DNA of 64,000 nucleotides from Paguma larvata (Eukaryota > Chordata > Mammalia > Carnivora > Viverridae), in the NCBI GenBank assembly GCA_030068075.1, contig CM057835.1, forward strand, positions 25,016,930 to 25,080,929, in the 5' to 3' direction. A program made the position numbers and the translations under genes. How positions within the stretch are numbered: the stretch's first letter is position 1; each line of letters starts with the position of its first letter. The notes beneath the pieces are model-generated. The model saw only the letters and a program-made list of their open reading frames with translations. It did not search any database and was not told where the DNA came from. Positions 31,566-42,653 of this stretch are shown here, piece after piece.

Positions 31566-32404
31566 CCACCTGCGTTAGAGGCTCAGTAAATAATGGCAAG
31601 TAGTAACAACGTGTTTGAGGAAGAGGGTCCGGGAGCACATTCCCTGAGTGCCCTTGCAGGAGGAGGGGGAGGTCAGCCAGGGCCGGCCGGGAGGGGGAGG
31701 GGAGGGCCCTGCCCCTCGGAGGACCCACCACGACTGTGCGCCGTGTGCTGTTCTGTGAGGCCCCGATGCCCACGAGCCCGGGTGGCTGGGGCATGCGAGG
31801 CCAGTGGGGTAAAACAGCCCCCAAATCCTCACCGTAGCCGGCCGGCAGGAGGGGTCGAGGGGTGTGGGTTGACCTTGGCCCCTGTGTACAGGGGCAGGGA
31901 CCGCAGCTCTTCTTCCTAGGCCCTCGGGCCACAGGACATCTCTGCCTGCCCAGATCGACTCCACAAGGTGGCCCTCCCAGCAGCACAGGGACACCCAACG
32001 CTTGCTGGGCCCCAGTCTGCCACAGCTGGCGGCCCTGCCTGCCTCGCCCTGCCCGGCTGTGGGAATCGGTTCAGGACTTCCGACTGCGACAGCAGCAGCC
32101 GGGCACACCACGGGCCGAATGAGCGTGAGAGTCCTCGTTCCTTCGTCCTCGTTATCGGAGCCGAGCTTGGATGAAGGGCGTGGGGGCTGCATGTGATTAT
32201 CCACCTAAAAGGGGCGGGCGGCGGATCGGTCACCGAGGAGACACCACCCAGCAGCTAGTGGAACCCGAATCTACACGGAGGAGGTGTGCAGCAGCCCCTC
32301 GCCGGGCCCTGGGATCCCACACTGGTCCACAGTGTCCGTGTGACCTCCAGGCCAGTCCTAGCAGCAGCTAAGAGAGACAGCCCACCTGCGCGCGCCCGTG
32401 GGGT
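31566..32404. other. Unassigned GC-rich intron
   Basis: CpG-rich unique sequence; open frames on both strands show no recognisable protein. Confidence 0.5.
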
Positions 32405-32575
32405 CAGACACCTTCTAAGCACGGTTCACGTTTTATACCTTTAGTGCTCAGAAAGCCGTGGATGCTGTTTCTGCCTCCAGTGAACAGTGAGGAAACTGAG
32501 GCACAGAGGGCTATCGGACACATGAGTTGGCAACCTAGCGAGCTGCCCTTTTCTCGCATCACATAAAAGCGAGAC
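32405..32575 (-). mobile_element. MIR SINE, antisense
   Basis: TCTAAGCACGGTTCACG, then CAGTGAGGAAACTGAGGCACAGAGGGCTATCGGACAC. Confidence 0.65.
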
Positions 32576-33228
32576 TGGTTACTTTGCAGTGTCAGAAAGC
32601 GCGGGAACAGGGGGCCGGCTTGGGAACCACTCCCCCACCGCCCCCCCCCCCCGACGGGCTGAGAGAGGAGGGGCCGAGACACCCTTGGGAAGGGCCCTTG
32701 GAGAGCTCATCACGCATCGCATCTGGTGGCCTTGTCTGTCTACCAAGACCCAGGCGCCGCCCTGACCCTGGAAGGAGACGGGTCTCCTGAAACTTCACTC
32801 GGGCTTAGGAAGGGAGCCAGATGCCGCGCTGACTTGAGTGAGGGAGACGCCCCGCCGGGCTGGCGGGCAGGGAGGGCAGTGGTGGGGGCCCCAATGTCTC
32901 ACACTCGGCAGCGGAAAGCGCCTCCATCTCCTCGATGGACTGACCGTTCAGCCCTCGGGAATTATTTATGAAGAACTACAATAACCCGGCAACATTCACG
33001 TCACCGTGTTATGGGGAAAAGCATAAGCTTTTATGTACACTAGTCTCTCGATTATATGAAAAATGCATAGAAAAGCGACTAAAACCCAAAAAAATCTCCT
33101 AAAACATCTCTCAGAGGTGGAATTAAAGCTATCTTCTATTTTTCCTCTCTCTCTCCCTCCTGCTCTTTTTTTTTTTTCCCCCCCAAAAAATGGGCTGGAG
33201 CACTTTTGTAAGAAAAGGAAAACTTTAG
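32576..33228. other. Unassigned intron
   Basis: GC-rich at the left (poly-C near 32641-32652), AT-richer at 32950-33200; no supported feature. Confidence 0.45.
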
Positions 33229-33440
33229 GAGTGCCTGGGTGGCTCCATCGGTCAAGCATCCAACTTCGGCTCAGGTTATGATCTTGCGGTTCGTGGGTTC
33301 AAGCCCCGCGTGGGGCTCTGTGCTGACAGCTCGGAGCCTGGAGTCTGCTTCAGATTCTGTGTCTCCCTCGCTCTCTGCTCCTCCCCCGCTTATGCTCTCT
33401 CTCTGTCTCTCAAAAATAAATAAACATTAAAAAAAAAAAG
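33229..33440 (+). mobile_element. Felid CAN-SINE
   Basis: Head GGAGTGCCTGGGTGGCTCCATCGGTCAAGC, CT tract, tail CAAAAATAAATAAACATTAAAAAA. Confidence 0.9.
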
Positions 33441-35149
33441 ACTGGTTGTGGGGTCCCTTCTGCCCGTTGATCACCTGGTTGAGACGCCGGGTCGGAGGGG
33501 CCCCTGCCCTCCATTAGTGGGCGTCTGGTCACGTCCAGGAGGGCACACAGTTGCCGTGAGGGTGCCCCTTGCACCCCTCCAGCGGGAACACTACAGGCCT
33601 TTCGCGTCCCCGAGATGACAGGCCCCGAGGTAATTTTCTGCACTAGGACCCCCCCGTGAGGTGGGCAGCATCCCGTCCACTGGTCACCCTGTGTGTCACT
33701 ACTTGATCCAGAATCGCTAACCTCGTGGAGGGCCCCGTGTGGGAAAGGCGGTTGTCCCCCATCCCTGGGAAGAAGGCCGGGCGTTGGAGGGAAGACCGTC
33801 CCCACGTTGCATGCTTCAGTATACTCGGCAAACGCCATTGTCGTCGCTGGTGGCCCTATCATCCCCGTGCTTGTCCTGGGGGTTGCTACAGAACTCTCTC
33901 TCCCTTTTCCATGATGCTCGGCGTGGGAACCTGCCTTTCGAGGCCACGGTGCTGCCTCGTCACACGGCAGCGGATTCTCCAGGGGGCAAAACACCGCCGG
34001 GTCCCCGAGTTTGGATCTTGAAAGCTTCAGCGCACAGAGATGGCAGGGCCCGTGAGCTTATGGCCAGCCGCCCCCACCCTCGGCCTGTGGGCTCCCTCGT
34101 CTAATTCTGGGTGTGGCGCGGAGGGCAGGCAAGCCGCAGGCACATCTGAGCGTCCTCAGATCCTCGGATCGTGCCGCCTCCGCCCCAGAGAGGAGAGGTG
34201 CCTGCCACACCTCCCCTCTCTGCTAACGACACCACACTTCTAACTTCCTTCACGCGGAAGCCTCGAGAACCTTCACCATGAAGGAACAGAAGTTCACAGG
34301 CTAAGCCGTGTGGTGTTGATGGTCTCTCGTGACACGTAAGGCAGCTGAGGAACGGGGGACGCCCGCGATGTTCCCAGCAGGAGAAATCCGGAACCCCGGT
34401 AAGACCCCGAGGACGTTCCCCGTCCCCTAAAGAGTTTGGCCGCAGGATCCAGGAACCAGAGGCTGGGGCGGAAAAGCTGAAGAAGCAAGGAAATCGAGAA
34501 GGGGTGCCAGGGCCACATAGTGGATCCTGCTGGCGGTCTGTAGGTCTGTCCCACGCACTGGCCGCCGGGGCTCCCTGCTTAGCACGGCCCAAATTCTCAG
34601 GCTAGCAAGGCCCTCCTCCAGACCAGGGGGACGGATCTGCATGCCAGCCCACAGGCTGCGTCCTCGACCCATTCTTGTCCAGACAACTCCTACCCACCCC
34701 TCAAAACCCAACCCATGTACCCCCTCCCACCAGGACTGGTTTTCTGGCAAGTTATCCGTGGAACGGACACCGATCCACACACACGTCTGTTTCATCTCGG
34801 AGGCTGTGGGTCTTTCGAATCGTTTCCTTCTTCCTTTCCTGCTGTTTCCTAGAGGGGGGATGACTAGCAAATGGATGTTCAGTGAATGGGGGAAGTGAAT
34901 CAAATCAGCCCGGCGACATTACACTTCTTCATTCAGGGCCTCCCCCTTCATTGTTGACCCTTCTTCCACCCACGCAGCTCTCCTAGGAGACCAAGACCCG
35001 GCGGCACGGCCCACACAGTTCCGTGAACACTGACAACCTGGCTCGTTACCTTCAAGCCGTGGAGCCAGGAGAGTAGCAGATCTTTCTAGTTCAATCTGTA
35101 ATATCTCTCCTCTCCTTCTTCCTTTCTAACAAAACCCTTTCAACAGTGG
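33441..35149. other. Unassigned intron, CpG-rich
   Basis: CpG frequency is high for intronic DNA, especially 33470-34250. No promoter architecture, gene or repeat family was recognised. Confidence 0.45.
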
Positions 35150-35535
35150 GGGAGACAACACCCCCAGATAGAAACTACATCTCTCAGCCTTCCTCACAGA
35201 GAGTGGAGGCCAACGAGATGGGAAAAGAAGTTACTGAGTGAGAAAGGGACTGAGCTGGCATGTTTTTTGCCCTTCCCACTTTCTCCTTCTTGGCTAGAAT
35301 ATGGACACGATGCCTGGAGCTCCGGCAGCTTTTTTTGTACTATGAGGCAACTTCGAGGTTAGTAGATACTCATGAAGCACAGCAAAGCATAAAGATAGAA
35401 AGAGCCTGGGCCCCTGATGACCACAGAATTCCCTCATCAGCCCTGAGCAGCCTGCCTCCATATTTCTTTTACATGAGAGAAAAATAAACCTCTGTGTTCT
35501 TTAAACCATTCTCTTTTGAGTTTCCGGTTATACGC
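35150..35535 (+). mobile_element. Possible old LTR fragment
   Basis: AACTACATCTCTCAGCCTTCCTCACAG, then AAGATAGAAAGAGCCTGGGCCCCTGATGACC, then TACATGAGAGAAAAATAAACCTCTGTG follow the layout of an old mammalian LTR. Family uncertain. Confidence 0.4.
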
Positions 35536-35544
35536 TGCTGTAGT

Positions 35545-36065
35545 AAGCATTTTTCTAAGATGGTCCTCAAAGACCCCTACCTCCTACTATCCATGCCCTC
35601 GCATAATCCCCTCCCTTGAGTGTAGGCCGGACCTCGTGATTTGCTTCTAACTTAGAGAATACAGCAAGCGACAGGATGTCACTTCTGTGATCTGGTTACC
35701 AAAGACTGATTTCCACCTTGCTGGCCTTCCACTGCTTTCTTAGCTTGCACACTTCGGTGAAGCGAGCTGCCGTGGCTGGAGAGGACCGCGTGGCAAGGAA
35801 CTACAGGCGGCCCCTGGCCAACGGCCAAGCAAAGACCTAAGGCTCAGCCCAATGACCAGAAGGAACCGAATTCCATCAACGACCACACAAGTGAGTTCAG
35901 AAGGGGGCCCTCCCACGGCGACACCAGCCCCAGGCGATACCTTTCCTGCAGCCTCAAAAGAGACCCCAGAAGCAGAGGGTGCAGCCCAGGCTCCTGACCA
36001 GCACGAAGCAGGAGAGAAGTCTGGGTTGTTTGGGGGATATTTGTTACGCAGCAATAGGTAACCGC
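35545..36065 (+). mobile_element. ERVL-MaLR-like LTR
   Basis: AAGATGGTCCTCAAAGACCCCTACCTCC, then GAGGACCGCGTGGCAAGGAACTACAGG, ending GGGATATTTGTTACGCAGCAATAGGTAAC. Confidence 0.55.
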
Positions 36066-36084
36066 TCTAGCCGACAATGGTAAC

Positions 36085-36210
36085 CCTAACTGAATCCCTG
36101 AGCAAGACTCTCCCTTCGTTGGACTCCAGTCCCCATCAGCAAAAACGAGAGTTTGGACCTCAAAGCCACCTTCCAGCTTTAAATCCTAGGATCCTATGAC
36201 CTACTCAAGG
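36085..36210 (+). mobile_element. MIR3-like fragment
   Basis: CCCCATCAGCAAAAACGAGAGTTTGGACCTCAAAGCCACCTTCCAGCTTTAAATCCTAGGATCCTATGA matches the conserved distal part of this MIR type. Confidence 0.55.
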
Positions 36211-36599
36211 TCATGCCACAGGAGACCCCGACCTCCTGACCTCCATCCCTGGAGCAGCCAAGCCCAGGGGTCTGTTCGCTCAGGGCTGCTCAGTGCCTCC
36301 TCTTCTTGCTCATTGTGCCTTGATGCTTCCAGACAGGGAACAGAAACAGGACACCAGGGTCTCCTCTCCGTGCTCGGCACTCAGGGCCCTGCACCCCTCG
36401 CTGCAGGATCCTTGTCCTCTCGCAGATGGGAGGCCGCAGGGCCCAGCGAATCCTGGCGGCGACTCGTGCTGCCCCGCAGGACTGGCCCTCGACCGGGGCC
36501 CACTCCTGAGAAATCGACACGGCTGCACCAACGCACGGGCAGGCTGGCTCGCCGGCGGGGCACACAGCCTAGCTAAGCCAAGGGTTTTCTCCATTGCTT
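36211..36599. other. Unassigned intron
   Basis: GC-rich unique sequence without a supported feature. Confidence 0.45.
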
Positions 36600-37045
36600 A
36601 TGCCCTCTGTGACGGGTTGACTGCGTCTCCCCAAATTTTATACGTTCCAGTCCTAACCCCCAGAATCTCAGCGGGACCTTGTTTGGAAATAAAGTCATTG
36701 CAGGTGGAATCAGTTAAGATGAGGTCATACCGGAGTAGAGTGTACCCTTATATTAAGGAGAAATTGGTGCGCGTGCACACACACACACACACACGGAAAA
36801 AACCAAGTTAAGATGAAGGCAGAGATCCAGGTGATGCTTCTACAAGCCAAGAAATGCCAAAGATGGCCAGCAAACCACCCAAAACTAGGGGGCAACGTGG
36901 AACAGATCTTCCCTCACAGCCCCCAGAAGGAAGGAGCCCCACCGAGGACTTCTAGTTTATGGACCTCGGAGAGAATAGATTTCTGTAGTTTAAGCCACTC
37001 AGTTTGTGATACTTCGTTGCAGCAGTCTTAGCAAACCAAGGCACC
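36600..37045 (+). mobile_element. ERVL-MaLR-like LTR with internal (CA)n
   Basis: TTTTATACGTTCCAGTCCTAACCCCCAG, then GGACCTTGTTTGGAAATAAAGTCATTGCAGG, then AGATGAAGGCAGAGATCCAGGTGATGC, ending TAAGCCACTCAGTTTGTGATACTTCGTTGCAGC. A short (CA)n lies at about 36775-36794. Confidence 0.75.
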
Positions 37046-37158
37046 ATCTGCTCACAGTGCACCTGCACGCACACACCTGCACACACGTGCTAGATGCCAC
37101 ACACACATGTATACACTCGCCCTGGTAATATATTTTGTGTATTCCAAAAACATACACC

Positions 37159-37389
37159 GGGGCGCCTGAGTGGCCCAGTCAGTGAAGCATCTGACTTCAA
37201 CTCAGGTCGTGATCTCGTAGTTCGTGGGTTCGAGCGCCGCGTCGGGCTCTGTGCTGACGGCTCAGAGCCTGGAGCCTGCTTCCGGTTCTGTGTCTCCCTC
37301 TCTCTCTGCCCTCCCCCGTTTGTTCTCTCTCTCTCTCTCTCTCCCTCTCCCCCCTCTCTTTCAAGAATAAATAAACATTAAAAAAAAAT
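37159..37389 (+). mobile_element. Felid CAN-SINE
   Basis: Head GGGGCGCCTGAGTGGCCCAGTCAGTGAAGC, CT tract, tail CAAGAATAAATAAACATTAAAAAAAA. A CA-rich patch precedes it (37060-37125). Confidence 0.92.
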
Positions 37390-38728
37390 ACCCTAAAATA
37401 GAAGTTAAAAGGTAAAAAAATAAATACACCTAAGTGTTCTAACATTGTTTTGGGATGGGCGTCCGCGTACACCACTTTGGACTCCACTAGTCCCAGGTGG
37501 CAAAGTGGGCACTCACCACCAATTTCCCTGCTCTGGAGCCTCTCGGTGTTTGCAGGCTGGAACCCATCATTCTGCTCTCCCTCCTCAGCTCCCTGATGCT
37601 TCCCTGCTGACTCCGATGCCCTGGCAAGGCCTGTGCTCTGGCCGGGGGTGGGGGTGGGGGTGGGGGGGTCCCGCATCCCTGCCAGCCTGGCCCTGCCCAG
37701 ACACGCAAGCTTGCCCGGGGCGTGCCGTGGCCTGACAGAGCACACCAGGTGAGGAGGAGGCCCTCTGGAGCACAGCCCTCATTCCTTGGATCATACTCAG
37801 GCTCTCCGTCTATCAAAAATAACCCCCCCCAGGAGCAAGAATGGCGCCTGCTTCAGGGCGGGGCCGCAGGACACCTGTCTTTTGTGGATCTGAAGATTTC
37901 TGGCCCCTCTCGGCTAGCGAGGTCATGGGGGTGCACATGGTGTTTGCAGGTGTGAGCGGAAGGGGCGGCCTGGGAGGGAGGGAGGGGTGAGGGGTAGCCA
38001 GGGAATGCTGTGCACTTGTTCCAGAAACCTCCGCCTGGCCCGCTGCTCAGCTTCCATGTGCAGCTGCCGTAAAAGCCGGCCCACAAACCCCCTCTGCTGC
38101 CCCTCCCCAGCGGCTAGGCCAGCTGACAGACCCCAGAGACCCCAGGCACGGTGGTGAGGCGCACGGGCCTCAGACCCCCAACAGCTGCGGCACCCAGAGC
38201 CGGCGGGACCAGCCACCTGATCTGTGGGGCCCGGTGCGAAATGAAAACATGGGGCCTTGGGTTCAAAATAACAATTTCAAACAGTGACGGCTGAGCAGTG
38301 ACCAAGCTTTAACCCCTCTGAGCGCAGGGCTCCGAGCAGGTGCAAGACTGCGGGCCTGGGAAGCCGGCCGCCCACGGAAGAGGGCTGGCCACCCTGCCCG
38401 GGACACCACGGGCCTGCCAAACGAGCCCACATTTCAGGAGTTGGGGAGGCGGGCTGGGCGGGGGAGTGGAGGAAATGTTCACGTTAGGAGACCCCTGTGG
38501 CGAGGGAGGGGTAAATATTCACCTGTTCACACTACGTCATCTGGGTGTTAGCAGAGTCTCCAAACAGTTTATGGCCGAATGTCAGATAAACAGAGCTCCC
38601 GGTGCTGTGAGGCCTGACCCGGGCCCCGTATGAGGCAAAGCTACGTTCTCACCTTGGTTCATCCTCCGTTAGTCACCCCATTCTCTACCCCTATAGACGG
38701 CAGCAATATCCTGTTTATCCCCTTCTTT
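37390..38728. other. Unassigned GC-rich intron with a G-quadruplex motif
   Basis: Unique sequence. The G-run cluster at 37644-37668 is listed separately; no gene. Confidence 0.45.
37644..37668 (+). other. G-quadruplex-forming motif
   Basis: Four G-runs of 5, 5, 5 and 7 separated by single T, the most stable class of predicted intramolecular quadruplex. Its C-rich strand is the CTIF sense strand. Confidence 0.8.
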
Positions 38729-38943
38729 AAAAACAATTTTTTTTAATCTTTATTTTTAAGAGAGAGCAAGAGACAAAGTGCGAGCGGGGAAGGGGCAGAG
38801 GGAGGGAGACACAGAATCCGAGGCAGGCTCCAGGCTCTGAGCTGTCCACACAGAGCCCCACGCGGGGCTCGAACTCGCAAACCGAGAGATCATGACCTGA
38901 GCCGAAGTCGGACGCTTCACCGACTGAGCCGCCCGGGCGGCCC
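38729..38943 (-). mobile_element. Felid CAN-SINE, antisense
   Basis: Inverted tail TTTTTTTTAATCTTTATTTTTAAGAGAG and inverted head GCCGCCCGGGCGGCCC. Imperfect target duplication ATCCCCTTCTTT (38717-38728) / ATCGCCTTCATT (38944-38955). Confidence 0.9.
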
Positions 38944-38955
38944 ATCGCCTTCATT

Positions 38956-40109
38956 TTTTTAACCTCCCACGGTTGCCAGAACATAAATACCAGGTCTGAA
39001 ATATAAAAGAATGCCAAACACAGATTATTAATACCAGTAACGATAACAACAACAAAGGTAATTTTGCTTTGGTCCGGCTGGGTGGATCCCATGCTCCCCA
39101 GAGTCCGGGATGGGGGTGCGCGGGGGCGGGGCTGGGATCGCTGCTTTGGCCGCCGCAGGCAGCCCACCGCAGCGGTTTCCTGGGTGTTTCTGCCACTTGC
39201 ATATTGACCTGAGGGCATCCCTCCCGTGGCCTCCTCTTGAACCCTGATCGGTGCCACGCTGCCGCCACACACCGAAGGTTTCCAGGGTGGGAGGGACGGG
39301 AGAAGACTTTAGAGGGCTCATTCGAAAAAAATGCGCTGGCTCATCTGGTGGAGGCAGGACGCGGGCTCTGGGGGCAGGGGAGTCGGCGGCCGGCGGGGCC
39401 CCACCTGTCTCTGGGCTGCCCGGCTCCTGCCGCCCACCAGGCTCCCGCAGCGGCCAGCCTCTCTGGAATGAGGACGGGCCTCTGAGATTTTGACAGCCGC
39501 TCCTTTTGTTCCCCTTTCCCTGGGGCCCCAGGAGCCAACCTCGGCCTGCGAACGAGCGAGCCTGCAAACGAGCGCGAGCGGCAGGCTTGGCTTCTGCTTG
39601 GCTGATCACAGCGATTAGTGTGAGCCACTCCCGCTAATTGCTGTCCTCAGCAGCGCCAGGCCCTCCCCGCACTCCTCCCAGAGCCCTCTGCTGGCACACG
39701 GCCTCCGCCGGTCGCAGCCACAAAAGTCGCATATCTTGGGGATTCCAGCGCCCAGGGCTCGAGGCCGGCCTGCGCCGGGATTAACTCATCCACCGAGCAG
39801 TTGAGACAGTCTGAGCCCCGGCCTCCTCTCCTGGCCCCATTTGGGGGGAAGGGCAGGGAGCGTGATTTCAAAACCACCCCCGGGTGGGAAGGAAGGTGTC
39901 TCTCGCAGGTGGAGAGCTTCACGGTGGCTTGCTCGCCGGTGTCTGGGTGCAGCGGGACCGGGCAAAGAACCAGCCCTGAAGCCCACGGGGATCGCCAGGC
40001 CGCTTCAGCGGAAGGAACGCAGCACCGGGGTCAGCGGGTCCCTTTCCTGAGCTGCTGTCATGTCCCGCCTCGGCCCGGTCCTGGCCCAGCCTCCCTCCCA
40101 GGGTTGCTG
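38956..40109. promoter_or_regulatory. CpG-rich segment, candidate island or alternative promoter
   Basis: CpG density is high from about 39080 to 40080, with GC-box-like GGGGGCGGGGC near 39122. A 16-bp tandem duplication beginning GCCTGCRAACGAGCG lies at 39544-39575, followed by a conserved-looking TCACAGCGATTAGTG...GCTAATTGCTG stretch (39606-39645). No TATA box or exon was identified. Confidence 0.35.
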
Positions 40110-40290
40110 TAGGCACTACTCGAGGCAACAAACTTCATTATAAGAACTATGTGAGTGGCTGCAGGGAGCTAAGCCTTTACACGCACTGTCCCCAATCCTC
40201 CCTCTAGTCTGTGAGACGGGTCCCATCTTAGAGATGAGGAAATGGAGGATCGGAAAGGCCCAGACATGATGACCGCACAGCAGGTAAGGG
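40110..40290 (-). mobile_element. MIR SINE, antisense
   Basis: TAGAGATGAGGAAATGGAGGATCGGAAAGGCCC with the preceding TAAGCCTTTACACGCACTGTCC block. Confidence 0.65.
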
Positions 40291-41040
40291 CACGTGGACA
40301 TCAGGGGGACACGGAGGGCCGCGGGGCCAGGGGGCTGCTGTCATGGTGCCCAGCTCTTCCCGATGCTGAGGTTATGCCCTCCCACACACCTGACCCTGAG
40401 ATTCAGGCCAGGCTGCTCTGGGCCTGCGGGTGGCCACTTCCTCAAATGGCAAGTGGTCCACCCTCAGCCTGCTGGGACCCACGAGGTGGCCTGGAGGGAG
40501 GACTCTGCCCCGGAAGAATGAGAGTCATTAGCAAGGCCATGAGACCAGCTCCTGAGCAGGTCTGGATGGTAGAGCATGGGACGGGTCACCAGTCCGTGGA
40601 CAAGGAAGACAGGGCAGGCACCAGAGGGGAGCTGAGACGCTCTGAGAGCTGGTGCTTGAGCCTCCGCCGTCCCTGAGGTCTGCCTGTTTCCATCGACATG
40701 CTCCTTATGACATGCCCCAGAATGCTGCATCTGTCTGACTCCAGGTGACGACTGTCTAAGTCCCTCTGGGAGAAGACTGATATTCACACTACAGTGTGAA
40801 TGACTAACACAAGCAGGTTGCATTGAGGGTGGGGGATGGAGTGGGAACCGGAGAGTGCCAAAGAAGGGGAGGGCAAGAAGATGTCCAAAATGGATACCTG
40901 TCTTCTCCCAATCTGGGTGCCGCTGGGGGTGTTGGTCATTCTCTTCCCGTCTCTGGTTAAGCTGTTCCTTAAAGGGACCATACACCGCCCCCCCCCCCAG
41001 CCTGATGGGCACGCAGCCTCCTGGGCAGCATAGTTCCAGA
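40291..41040. other. Unassigned intron
   Basis: GC-rich unique sequence; open frames lack recognisable homology. Confidence 0.45.
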
Positions 41041-41215
41041 GAAGGGCAAAGGACTTGGAATCCAGAGACCCAAATCTAATGGCTTCTGCTACTCACTAAC
41101 TAACCATGTGACCTTGGGCAAGTCACCTTTCTGGGCCAGCCCAGTCTCTGCATCCGTAGAAAAGGGGCACCGAACTATCTCACCTCGGAAGCCCTTTCCA
41201 GTTCTTTTCCTCGTT
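41041..41215 (+). mobile_element. MIR SINE
   Basis: AAGGACTTGGAATCCAGAGACCC, then CTAACCATGTGACCTTGGGCAAGTCACCTTTCTGGGCC. Confidence 0.8.
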
Positions 41216-41989
41216 TGCTTGCCTCACCGTCCCTCTCCCCAGGCCTCCTGATCAACGTACAGGCAGGCAAAGGGGCAGGCCTGGCACCGATGGGCTGCCA
41301 CCTTCGTCCCCAGCTGCACCGCACAGCAGGCCGCGGCTGCCCTGGCCCGGGGCCGGTGCTCCGCCCTTTCTGGCATCCGCCGTGGCCTCAGAGCAGCAGC
41401 TGGAACTGGATTCCAGACTAAATATGGAGCCCCAGCCCCAGGCTTCTCCCCACCTGCAAGCCTGGGGCCCGAACTTCTGCAGTTATGGAAAGTCATGCGG
41501 CCCCCCTCTGGCCCACCCAGAACGCTGACTCAGAAACTCCACACGCGGGCAAAGGACAGACAAAGGTCAGGAGGGCCAGAGCAACAATGAACTTCCAGAG
41601 CAATCAAAAAACCAGCAGCGCAAGGCACTCGCCTAGAAAGGAAAACAGGAGCGGGCCCGTTCGCTTAACAGGACGGGGAAGAACGCACAGCAGTCAGGTC
41701 CTGGAGCAGGGACGGGCTTTGCTTCCAGACCGGACAGGGACACGAGGTTAACATAAGAGGATGCTGACCTGATGAGGCGTTTCTCCCCTCCTTTCAGCTG
41801 AGACGGGCCCGTGTGACCCACCCTTCACAAACACACAAAGAGGCCCGCCACCCACAAACTGTTTATGAAGTCCAGGTCCACCAGGCAGAGGACCGAGGGT
41901 TTCCAACCTAAAACCCCAGGCAGAATCCCCCGCAAGATGACATGGGGCGAACCCCCTCTCACGCCCCCTCCCGCGGCATCGCAGACGCA
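41216..41989. other. Unassigned intron
   Basis: GC-rich unique sequence; no supported feature. Confidence 0.45.
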
Positions 41990-42445
41990 GTGCATCGTGG
42001 GTTGGATGGTACCCCCGCCGAAAGACACGCTGAAGTCTTGCCACCACCCCAACCTGTGTATGTGACCTTATTTGGAAGCAGGGTCTCAGAGGATGTAATC
42101 GAGGAAAGCCGAGGTCTTACTGGTGTTGGATAGGCGATAACGGGTGTCTCTGTAAAAAGAGGGAAATTCAGACGCAGAGCCACACGCGGGGAGAAGGTCA
42201 TGTGAAGACGGAGGCAGAGACGGGAGCGGCGGATCTCCAACGCAAGGAATGCCAAGGAGCGGCCACCACAGCGAGCTGGGAAAAGGCAGGGAAGGACCCT
42301 CCCCTAGAGACTTCAGAGGAAACGCGGCCACGCCAACACCTCGATTTCAGGCTTCTGGCCTCCAGAACTGTGCAAGAATAAGTCCGTGTTGTTCTATACC
42401 ACCCAGGTTGTGCCGGTGTGTTACGGCGACCCCAAAAAGCCGGTA
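41990..42445 (+). mobile_element. ERVL-MaLR-like LTR
   Basis: GTATGTGACCTTATTTGGAAGCAGGGTCTCAGAGGATGTAATC, then GGTCATGTGAAGACGGAGGCAGAGACGGG, then CTTCTGGCCTCCAGAACTGTGCAAGAATAAG. Same class and orientation as the element at 36600. Confidence 0.75.
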
Positions 42446-42474
42446 GGCACGCTCAGGGGAGGACCCACCACAAA

Positions 42475-42600
42475 CACGTAGCCGTGTGATTCTGGACATG
42501 CCTCTTCCCTGGGCCTCGGTTCCTTTTCCTATAAAAAGTAAAAAGTGGGGCTAGACAGGCCCCTTCCGGTTCTAACATCCAACTCTGGGTCTTGGATCTA
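42475..42600 (+). mobile_element. MIR3-like fragment
   Basis: GTAGCCGTGTGATTCTGGACATGCCTCTTCCCTGGGCCTCGGTTCC, then GGGGCTAGACAGGCCCCTTCCGGTTCTAACATCC. Confidence 0.65.
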
Positions 42601-42620
42601 CAAAGCCCCTGGAAGAGAAT

Positions 42621-42653
42621 GGGGGGGGGGGTTGGGAGGGGTGGGAAGAGGGG
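42621..42653 (+). other. G-quadruplex-type G-run cluster
   Basis: G11, G3, G4, G3 and G4 runs within 33 nt. A C-run (about 42698-42708) and another G-run (about 42853) follow within 250 nt. Confidence 0.65.
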
